Assembly: GCA_016791385.1 (NCBI GenBank)
Contig: JAEUMR010000072.1
Location: 1 to 64,000, forward strand
Reading direction: 5' to 3'
Length of the DNA stretch: 64,000 nucleotides
Origin: Hyphomonadaceae bacterium
GTDB lineage: Bacteria > Pseudomonadota > Alphaproteobacteria > Caulobacterales > Aquidulcibacteraceae
A program made the position numbers and the translations under genes. This document shows positions 19,413 through 25,246 of the stretch, in pieces. The notes beneath the pieces were generated by a model. That model did not search any database, was not told where the DNA came from, and saw only the letters and a program-made list of their open reading frames with translations. The number at the start of each line of letters is the position of its first letter. Within the stretch, counting starts at the first letter, position 1.

Positions 19413-21030
19413 CCGCGTCTCCTTGTGCTTCGGCCGGGGCTTCTTCTTCGGGCGGCGCTTCAATCCAGCCCGCCGCGATCCGCGCGTTCAGCACCAGGCC
19501 GTCAGCCTGCTCCTGGCTGAGCTGATACTCCTCCAGCAGGCCCGGCTCGCGCACGCGCTCGCCGTTCTTGGTCTCAAACCAGCCGCGCAGGTCTTCACCG
19601 GTCATGCCGGCGAAATCGTCGAGCGTCTTCACGCCCTTCTCGCCGAGCGTAACCAGCATCGGCGCGGTGAGCCCCGGCACGCCCTTCAGCGCATCCTCGA
19701 CGCCGAGGCCCACGCGCTTGGCTTCGAGTTCGGCAGCCTGCTTTTCCAGATACTCGGCGGCGCGCGCCTGCAATTCTTCGGCGATCTCGTCGTTGAGACC
19801 TTCGATCGAGGCGAGCTCGATGGTGTCGACGTAAGCGATTTCCTCGACCGTCTCGAAGCCTTCAGAGGCCAGCAGCTGGGCGAACATCTCGTCCACTTCC
19901 AGCGCCTTGATGAAGAGTTCGGTGCGGGCGGCGAATTCCTTCTGACGGCGCTCCGATTCCTCGGACTCGGTCAGGATGTCGATCGACCAGCCGGTGAGTT
20001 GGCTGGCCAGCCGCACGTTCTGGCCGCGGCGGCCGATCGCCAGCGAAAGCTGCGCTTCATGCACCACCACTTCAACGCGCCCCTCTTCGGGGTCGAGCAC
20101 AACCTTGGAGACTTCCGCCGGCTGCAGCGCGTTGACGATGAAGGTGGCCGGATCGGAAGACCAGGGGATGATATCGATCTTCTCGCCCTGCAATTCGCCG
20201 ACGACCGCCTGCACGCGCGCGCCGCGCATGCCGACGCAGGCGCCCACCGGATCGATCGAGCTGTCGTGCGAAAGCACGGCGATCTTGGCGCGCGAACCCG
20301 GGTCGCGCGCCGCGGCCTTGATCTCGATCACGCCCTCATAAACTTCCGGCACTTCCTGCGCGAACAGGCGGGCCATGAACTCAGGCCGCGCGCGCGACAG
20401 GAAGATTTGCGGGCCCTTGGTCTCGCGGCGGACGTCATAAATGTAGGCGCGGGTGCGGTCGCCGACGCGCAGGTTTTCGCGCGGAATGCTCTCGCTCTTG
20501 CGGATCACGCCTTCGGCGCGGCCGAGATCGACGATCACGTTGTAGAACTCGACCCGCTTGACCACGCCATTGATGATCTCACCGACGCGGTCCTTGTATT
20601 CGCCGAACTGGCGCTCGCGCTCGGCTTCGCGGACTTCGTGATTGATCACCTGCTTGGCCGTTTGCGCGGCGACGCGGCCGAACTCGATCGGCGGCAGCAA
20701 TTCGGAATATTCCTTGCCGACCACCGCTTCCGGATCGGTCTTCAGCGCGACATTGAGCATGATGTCGGTCGAGGGGTTGAACGGGCGGGTCTCGGGGTCG
20801 AGCACGCTTTCGTCCACCACCGTCATCACTCGCTTCAGCTCCATCTCGCCGGTGCGCGGATCGATGGTGGCGCGGATGTCGTGTTCGGCGCCGTAGCGTG
20901 AGCGCGCAGCCTTTTGCAGCGCATGCTCCATCGCCTGGACGACGATCTCCTTCTCGATCGACTTCTCACGCGCGACCGCGTCGGCGATCTGCATGATTTC
21001 CAGCCGGTTTGCGGAAATGCCGGTGCTCAT
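19378..21030 (-). CDS. nusA: transcription termination/antitermination factor NusA
   Basis: RNA-polymerase-associated elongation factor. From ATG 21030 the product is 550 residues. Domains in order: N-terminal RNAP-binding domain (MSTGISANRLEIMQIADAVA), S1 (VGEIINGVVKRVEFYNVIVD), KH1 (GACVGMRGARVQAVV), KH2 (LAIGRRGQNVRLASQL), then two C-terminal helix-hairpin-helix acidic repeats. It lies between rimP and ylxR. In E. coli NusA represses its own operon by strengthening leader termination; the terminator before rimP here fits that scheme. Confidence 0.98.
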   Translation of the reverse strand: MSTGISANRLEIMQIADAVAREKSIEKEIVVQAMEHALQKAARSRYGAEHDIRATIDPRTGEMELKRVMTVVDESVLDPETRPFNPSTDIMLNVALKTDPEAVVGKEYSELLPPIEFGRVAAQTAKQVINHEVREAERERQFGEYKDRVGEIINGVVKRVEFYNVIVDLGRAEGVIRKSESIPRENLRVGDRTRAYIYDVRRETKGPQIFLSRARPEFMARLFAQEVPEVYEGVIEIKAAARDPGSRAKIAVLSHDSSIDPVGACVGMRGARVQAVVGELQGEKIDIIPWSSDPATFIVNALQPAEVSKVVLDPEEGRVEVVVHEAQLSLAIGRRGQNVRLASQLTGWSIDILTESEESERRQKEFAARTELFIKALEVDEMFAQLLASEGFETVEEIAYVDTIELASIEGLNDEIAEELQARAAEYLEKQAAELEAKRVGLGVEDALKGVPGLTAPMLVTLGEKGVKTLDDFAGMTGEDLRGWFETKNGERVREPGLLEEYQLSQEQADGLVLNARIAAGWIEAPPEEEAPAEAQGDADELSSVFPDRS

Positions 21031-21056
21031 CGTTGTCTTCCCTTCTTGTTCCTCTT

Positions 21057-21176
21057 GCTCCCCCGCGTGCGGGGGAGCTGTCACGCACAGCGTGACTGAG
21101 GGGACGCAGCGCCAGCGTCAGCCGGACTGTCCCCCTCCGCTCGTTTCACTCGCACCTCCCCCGCTCGCGGGGGAGG
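21057..21176. repeat. GC-rich palindromic repeat cluster at the nusA/rimP junction
   Basis: Three perfect palindromes: GCTCCCCCGC/GCGGGGGAGC (21057-21066 and 21069-21078), TCACGC/GCGTGA (21081-21086 and 21090-21095), and CCTCCCCCGC/GCGGGGGAGG (21155-21164 and 21167-21176). They lie between the nusA start and the body of rimP and are partly translated as the RimP tail. Confidence 0.85.
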
Positions 21177-21669
21177 ATGACGCCTCGGCAGCTTCCGCCG
21201 CCTTGGCGCGTCGCAAATCTTCTTCGATCAGCTTGTCGGTCAGCACGAGGCGCGCGTCGGAGAGCTGCGCCAGCGCAAGCCGCGCATCGCCGCCCTCTGT
21301 GCCAAGCACGATCGCATCGCCCTCAACCGCCTTGATCACGCCCTTCCAGCGGCGGCGGCCGTCGATCATCATCGCGGTTTCGAGCTTGGCCTCGTGGCCG
21401 ATGAAGCGGGTGAAGTCTTCGGCGCTCATCAGCGGCCGGTCGATGCCGGGCGATGAGATTTCGAGATCGTATTCGCCCTGGACCGGGTCTTCGAGATCGA
21501 ACACCGGCGACAGCGCGCGCGAAAGGCGGCCGCAATCGTCGATGCCCATCTGCCCGTCGGACAGGCGCTCGGCCATGATCTGCAGCCGCTTCCTGCGATT
21601 GCCCGACAGGCGCACGCGCACAATGCGGTAGCCGAGATCGGCGGCCGTCGGCTCGATCAGCGCGATCAC
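21118..21669 (-). CDS. rimP: ribosome maturation factor RimP
   Basis: 30S assembly factor, first gene of the nusA-infB operon. Core motifs are YDLEISSPGIDRPL and FTRFIGHEAKLET. From the GTG at 21669 it has 183 residues, but the frame stays open upstream and reads LLRATNPVEERV, which looks like genuine RimP N-terminus. There is no ATG, GTG or TTG there, so a CTG at 21699 six bases after GGGAG may be the true start. Residues from about 165 to the end (SSSPASGGGASETSGGGQSG) are encoded by palindromic repeats and are not conserved RimP sequence. Confidence 0.9.
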   Translation of the reverse strand: MIALIEPTAADLGYRIVRVRLSGNRRKRLQIMAERLSDGQMGIDDCGRLSRALSPVFDLEDPVQGEYDLEISSPGIDRPLMSAEDFTRFIGHEAKLETAMMIDGRRRWKGVIKAVEGDAIVLGTEGGDARLALAQLSDARLVLTDKLIEEDLRRAKAAEAAEASSSPASGGGASETSGGGQSG

Positions 21670-21715
21670 GCGCTCTTCGACAGGGTTAGTAGCGCGCAGC
21701 AGCGGCTCCCTAGGT

Positions 21716-21773
21716 AAACAAAAAGCGGCGGAGCCCGGGGGCCCCGCCGCTGAACCCTCATCGAGGGCATCAG
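21716..21773 (-). terminator. leader hairpin plus intrinsic terminator before rimP (probable attenuator)
   Basis: Read on the minus strand, a small hairpin (21773-21750, CCCTC/GAGGG core with CTGA/TCAG base) is followed directly by a 12-bp stem with one mismatch (21751-21724) and TTTTTGTTT. This is a textbook Rho-independent terminator between a promoter and the rimP ribosome-binding site. The two stems share bases 21750-21751, so they may compete. It would cut most transcripts to roughly 65-70 nt unless read through. Confidence 0.8.
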
Positions 21774-21789
21774 CGATGTAGTGGGAGGG

Positions 21790-21818
21790 GATATAGCGGG
21801 TTCGGGAGGGCTTGTCAG
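21790..21818 (-). promoter_or_regulatory. rimP: sigma-70 type promoter of the rimP-nusA-infB operon
   Basis: On the minus strand: -35 CTGACA (21818-21813), 17-bp spacer, -10 TATATC (21795-21790). The expected start of transcription is near 21783, about 85 nt upstream of rimP. Strong match to consensus and correctly oriented. Confidence 0.75.
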
Positions 21819-22015
21819 CCCCCTCTTCCTCTAAGGTCCACCAGATAAGCCGGAGGCGCCGGGGTCAAGAGTTCGCGAGCCTCATTAACAACCATCAGCA
21901 GGAACCAAACAAACAAGGTGGGCGGAATGATGCAAGACCACAGCTTCTTCATCCATAGCGGAACGTGCTCTGGCCAAAGAACCGACTGAATCGAGAAGAA
22001 GGGCTCGCTCGCCAC
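21815..22015 (-). CDS. hypothetical small membrane protein
   Basis: A 66-residue open frame with one hydrophobic segment (LWSCIIPPTLFVWFLLMVV) flanked by charged residues. It is the only plausible gene in the 503-bp space between rimP and trmB, and its 3' end overlaps the rimP -35 element. No homologue is recognised. The rest of this space (22016-22172) shows nothing I can identify. Confidence 0.35.
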   Translation of the reverse strand: MASEPFFSIQSVLWPEHVPLWMKKLWSCIIPPTLFVWFLLMVVNEARELLTPAPPAYLVDLRGRGG

Positions 22016-22172
22016 AAATCACCTGTTCGAATCGAATCATGCGGCCTTCGTGGCCGGCATTACAGCGAAGTGTCGCACGTCACCGCGCGACGCGGCCTTT
22101 TGCGGTCGCGAATTGTCACTCTGGCATGCAAAAGGCGCCCAGGGGGCATTCGGAGGAATGTCGACCCTCAGT

Positions 22173-22862
22173 TCAGGGACGCCGCGCAAACCGCAGCCAA
22201 ACCGGCGCGCAATCGCCGAGCTGCTTCGCTTCGTAGCGTGTCGTCACGTGGCAGGGCCACGGCTTGCGCCAATCTTCGGAGCGCTCGGCCAGCCAGGTAA
22301 AGCGCGCATCGCGGGTGACGTGTTCGAGCGTCCAGGCGGCGTAATTGGCCCAATCGGTGGCGAAGCGCAGTTCGGCGCCGGGCTTCATCACCCGCGCCAG
22401 CGCATCGAGAAAGTCCGGCTGGATCAGGCGCCGTTTGTGGTGGCGCGCCTTCGGCCAGGGATCGGGAAACAGGATGTAGACGCGGTCGAGGCAAGCGTCC
22501 GGCAGCCGCGCGATGACATCGCGCGCATCGCCCTGGTGCAAACGAATGTTCTGCGCCCCGCTCTCTTCGATATGGCGCAGGCACGAGGCGACCCCGTTGA
22601 GGAACGGCTCGACGCCGATGAAGCGCTGCTCGGGCTGCGCGCCAGCCTGCGCCACCAGATGCTCGCCGCCGCCAAAGCCGATCTCGAGCACCACCCCCCC
22701 TCCCCGCGCGGGGACGGGGTTGGGGGGCGGGGCGATGCTCGACGCGTGGAGGTTCACCCCACCCCCCGCCCCCTCCCCTCGCGGGGAGGGGGAGTCGAAC
22801 AGCGCCTCCACATCGATCGCCCCCTCCTCCGGCACGGCCAGGTGGGGCAACAGAGTGTCCAT
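22173..22862 (-). CDS. trmB: tRNA (guanine-N7)-methyltransferase TrmB, altered by repeats
   Basis: SAM-dependent enzyme forming m7G46 in tRNA. Core motifs are VVLEIGFGGGEHL (SAM), FIGVEPF, RVYILFPDPWPKARHHKRRL and LRFATDWANYAAW. Two oddities occur. Residues 24-56 are a 99-bp in-frame insertion of GC-rich palindrome just before the SAM motif. The conserved N-terminal helix (LRTYGRIKARTLKPRQAGL) is encoded upstream of the ATG at 22862 in frame, but its start codon is missing because a 100-bp palindromic element begins at that point; only CTG codons (22919, 22940) remain. It may use CTG, or initiate late at 22862. The catalytic part is otherwise intact. Confidence 0.88.
   Translation of the reverse strand: MDTLLPHLAVPEEGAIDVEALFDSPSPRGEGAGGGVNLHASSIAPPPNPVPARGGGVVLEIGFGGGEHLVAQAGAQPEQRFIGVEPFLNGVASCLRHIEESGAQNIRLHQGDARDVIARLPDACLDRVYILFPDPWPKARHHKRRLIQPDFLDALARVMKPGAELRFATDWANYAAWTLEHVTRDARFTWLAERSEDWRKPWPCHVTTRYEAKQLGDCAPVWLRFARRP
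22695..22793. repeat. GC-rich palindromic element inserted in trmB
   Basis: A 99-bp segment (33 codons, in frame) with two palindromes, one around 22697-22714 with imperfect right arm and one perfect at 22771-22790 (CCCTCCCC-TCGC-GGGGAGGG), plus complementary G-rich and C-rich flanks. The perfect palindrome has the same arms as the one at 5043-5062. Confidence 0.88.
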
Positions 22863-22918
22863 CAGGCCCGCCTGGCGCGGTTTCAGCGTGCGCGCCTTGA
22901 TGCGGCCGTAGGTGCGCA

Positions 22919-23018
22919 GGTGTCGGGTATCGGGTTTCAGGTGTCAGCTCCCAGGCGCCGCCGCGCGATCTCGCGCGCGCTTCTTATATCTGATACCTGA
23001 CACCTCAAACCCGACACC
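22919..23018. repeat. 100-bp inverted-repeat element between trmB and the aldehyde dehydrogenase
   Basis: Outer arms are perfect: GGTGTCGGGT at 22919-22928 and ACCCGACACC at 23009-23018. Inner arms CAGGTGTCAG (22938-22947) and CTGACACCTC (22997-23006) match at 9 of 10 positions. It has MITE or extragenic-palindrome architecture and no coding capacity. It abuts the truncated 5' end of trmB on one side and the ribosome-binding site of the aldehyde dehydrogenase on the other. Confidence 0.85.
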
Positions 23019-23032
23019 TTGGAGGAGCCCAC

Positions 23033-24466
23033 ATGCGCGAGAAGTTGAACTTTTACATCGACGGCAAGTGGGTCGCGCCGGCCAAGCCGCGCACGCATGA
23101 CGTGATCAATCCAGCCAACGAAGAGCCCTGCGGCCGTATCTCGCTCGGCAGCGTCGAAGACGTGAACAAGGCGGTAGCCGCCGCGAAGAAGGCGTTCGCC
23201 ACCTGGTCGCAATCGAGCCTCGATGAGCGCAAGGCGCTGCTCGACAAGATCATCGCCATCTATCAGCGCCGCCTGCCGGAAATGGCCGAGGCCATCTCGC
23301 TGGAAATGGGCGCGCCGCTGCCGCTCGCGCAAGCCGCGCAAGCGCCCGCTGGCCTCGGCTATTTGATCGACGCGCGCAAGCAGCTCGACGATTTCAAATT
23401 CGAGCACATGTACAATGGCGTCAATCGTATCATCCGCGAGCCGATCGGCGTCGTCGGCATGATCACGCCGTGGAATTGGCCGCAGAACCAAATTTGCGCC
23501 AAGGTTGGCCCTGCCCTCGCCGCCGGCTGCACCATGGTGCTGAAGCCGTCCGAACTGGCGCCGCTCGACGCGATGCTGTTCGCCGAAATTCTCGAAGAAG
23601 CTGGCGTGCCGCCGGGCGTGTTCAACCTCGTCAATGGCGACGGCCCGGGCGTGGGCGCGGCGCTCTCGGCCCATCCGGACGTCGACATGATGAGCTTCAC
23701 CGGCTCCACCCGCGCCGGTACGGCGGTGATGGAAGCCTGCGCCAAGGGCATCAAGAAAGTCGCGCTCGAACTCGGCGGCAAGAGCCCGAACATCATCCTC
23801 GATGATGCCGATCTGCCGAAAGCGGTCGCGCGCGGCATGCTGCACATGGCCAACAACACCGGCCAAAGCTGCAACGCGCCCTCGCGCATGCTGGCGCCGA
23901 AGGCGAAGTACGAGGAAGTGGTGCAGATCGCCGCCGCCACCGCCAACGCGATCAAGGTGCAAGCGCCCGATCAAGCCGAGAAAGGCGCCATCGGTCCGCT
24001 GGCTAACGCCAACCAATTCCAGAAGGTGCAAGGCCTCATTCAGAAGGGCATCGACGAAGGCGCGCGTGTCGCCGCCGGCGGCACGGGCCGTCCCGACGGC
24101 TTCAACCGCGGCTATTATGTGCGCCCGACCGTGTTCGCAGACGTGAACAACACTATGACCATCGCGCGCGAAGAAATCTTCGGCCCGGTGCTCTGCATCA
24201 TTCCGTACGAAAGCGAAGAAGAAGCGATCGCCATCGCCAATGACACCCCGTACGGCCTCGCCGCCTATGTGCAAGGCGAGCAAGAGCACGCGCGCAAGGT
24301 CTCGCGCCGGCTGCGCGCCGGCAACGTGCACATCAATGGCGCCCAAGGCGGGCTCGGCACGCCGTTCGGCGGCTACAAGCAATCCGGTCTCGGCCGCGAA
24401 GGCGGCCATTTCGGCCTCGAGGAATTCCTCGAAGTGAAGGCCGCGATCGGCTGGGGCGAAGCCTAA
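23033..24466 (+). CDS. NAD(P)-dependent aldehyde dehydrogenase
   Basis: A 477-residue ALDH that oxidises an aldehyde to its acid. Cofactor region GMITPWNWPQNQI and FTGSTRAG precede catalytic Glu246 (LELGGKSPN) and Cys280 (GQSCNAPS). The C-terminal LGTPFGGYKQSGLGREGG is typical. The ATG follows GGAGGAG. It is monocistronic, with a palindromic element immediately upstream and a hairpin downstream. Substrate cannot be told. Confidence 0.95.
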   Translation: MREKLNFYIDGKWVAPAKPRTHDVINPANEEPCGRISLGSVEDVNKAVAAAKKAFATWSQSSLDERKALLDKIIAIYQRRLPEMAEAISLEMGAPLPLAQAAQAPAGLGYLIDARKQLDDFKFEHMYNGVNRIIREPIGVVGMITPWNWPQNQICAKVGPALAAGCTMVLKPSELAPLDAMLFAEILEEAGVPPGVFNLVNGDGPGVGAALSAHPDVDMMSFTGSTRAGTAVMEACAKGIKKVALELGGKSPNIILDDADLPKAVARGMLHMANNTGQSCNAPSRMLAPKAKYEEVVQIAAATANAIKVQAPDQAEKGAIGPLANANQFQKVQGLIQKGIDEGARVAAGGTGRPDGFNRGYYVRPTVFADVNNTMTIAREEIFGPVLCIIPYESEEEAIAIANDTPYGLAAYVQGEQEHARKVSRRLRAGNVHINGAQGGLGTPFGGYKQSGLGREGGHFGLEEFLEVKAAIGWGEA

Positions 24467-24472
24467 GCGAAA

Positions 24473-24501
24473 ACGCCGCGGGTCCAGCGGGCCCGCGGCG
24501 T
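24473..24501. terminator. hairpin after aldehyde dehydrogenase
   Basis: Perfect 10-bp stem, ACGCCGCGGG at 24473-24482 and CCCGCGGCGT at 24492-24501. No T-run follows on the plus strand; on the minus strand the stem is followed by TTTT. Likely transcript end. Confidence 0.65.
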
Positions 24502-24571
24502 CCGCTCGTAAACAAGTTCCAAACGCCGGCTTCACCGGCCATTAGCTACGCGCTGTCACAGTGCGCCGGCT

Positions 24572-25150
24572 ATGAGTTCGCCTGACTCCTTCGCTGAGCG
24601 CTTCGACTCGATCGAGATCGGTCGAGACAGCGCGTGCTCGCCCGCCGCGTTCGAGCAAGCGCTGGCGATCGCCCAGCCGCCCGGCTTCACCATGATCGAC
24701 GATGCGGACGGCCGCTTCGTCGTCGACCCGGAATTCGGCTTCGTCTCCGTCGCCAGCGACGAAGTGCTGGCGCGCGATATGGGCAGCGTACACGCCGTGG
24801 CGCTGCGCGTGGTCGAGCAATCGGGCGAGAGCTACCGGCTCGACCTTCAGCTCCGCATCACCGGCCGCGTCCCGCAAATGGTCGGCGCTGAAGATTTCGG
24901 CCTCGCCGCGCCCGGCGCCGAACAATCCGCCCCGATTGACGCGGTAGCCGCTCCGCCGCAGCCGCAGGCTACGCTGGAATGGAACCGCTTCGCCGCCGCG
25001 CTCGCGCAGGCGGGCAAGGCGCCGCTGGCGCAGACGCGCGGCGCGTTCATCGCCGCCCCGCTTCCTGCGTGCGCCGATGGCGGCGCTGCGCTGTCGCTGT
25101 GCGAAACGGCGCCGGCGCCGTTCAGCGCACAGGCAGAGTGGTCGCTCTAA
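24572..25150 (+). CDS. hypothetical protein
   Basis: A 192-residue protein that I do not recognise. The N-terminal 110 residues look globular (FTMIDDADGRFVVDPEFGFVSVAS, VHAVALRVVEQSGESYRLDLQLRITGRVP). A flexible Ala/Pro/Gln segment follows, then a C-terminal part with Cys residues (PACADGGAALSLCE). No signal peptide or membrane segment is seen. An antisense frame of similar extent exists, but the plus-strand product has better-balanced composition and continues the local gene direction. Confidence 0.5.
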   Translation: MSSPDSFAERFDSIEIGRDSACSPAAFEQALAIAQPPGFTMIDDADGRFVVDPEFGFVSVASDEVLARDMGSVHAVALRVVEQSGESYRLDLQLRITGRVPQMVGAEDFGLAAPGAEQSAPIDAVAAPPQPQATLEWNRFAAALAQAGKAPLAQTRGAFIAAPLPACADGGAALSLCETAPAPFSAQAEWSL

Positions 25151-25246
25151 GCAAATTTCACACCCGCGCGGCGCCGCGCGGCGGCGAAACTTGCTAACAC
25201 GGTCTCGCTCAAAGCCAGACCGGCGCTGACCCCTTAAGAGCGAGCC

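Noticed and set aside
21670-22172. Searched for an initiator tRNA or other tRNA upstream of rimP, as in E. coli metY
   Set aside because: No cloverleaf or CCA end could be drawn on either strand; only a promoter, terminator and a weak small ORF are seen.
22919-23018. Element considered as an insertion sequence
   Set aside because: No transposase or target-site duplication visible in 100 bp; better described as a MITE-like or extragenic palindrome.
22937-24535. Antisense 532-codon frame over the aldehyde dehydrogenase
   Set aside because: The plus frame has all ALDH catalytic residues; the antisense translation is motif-free.
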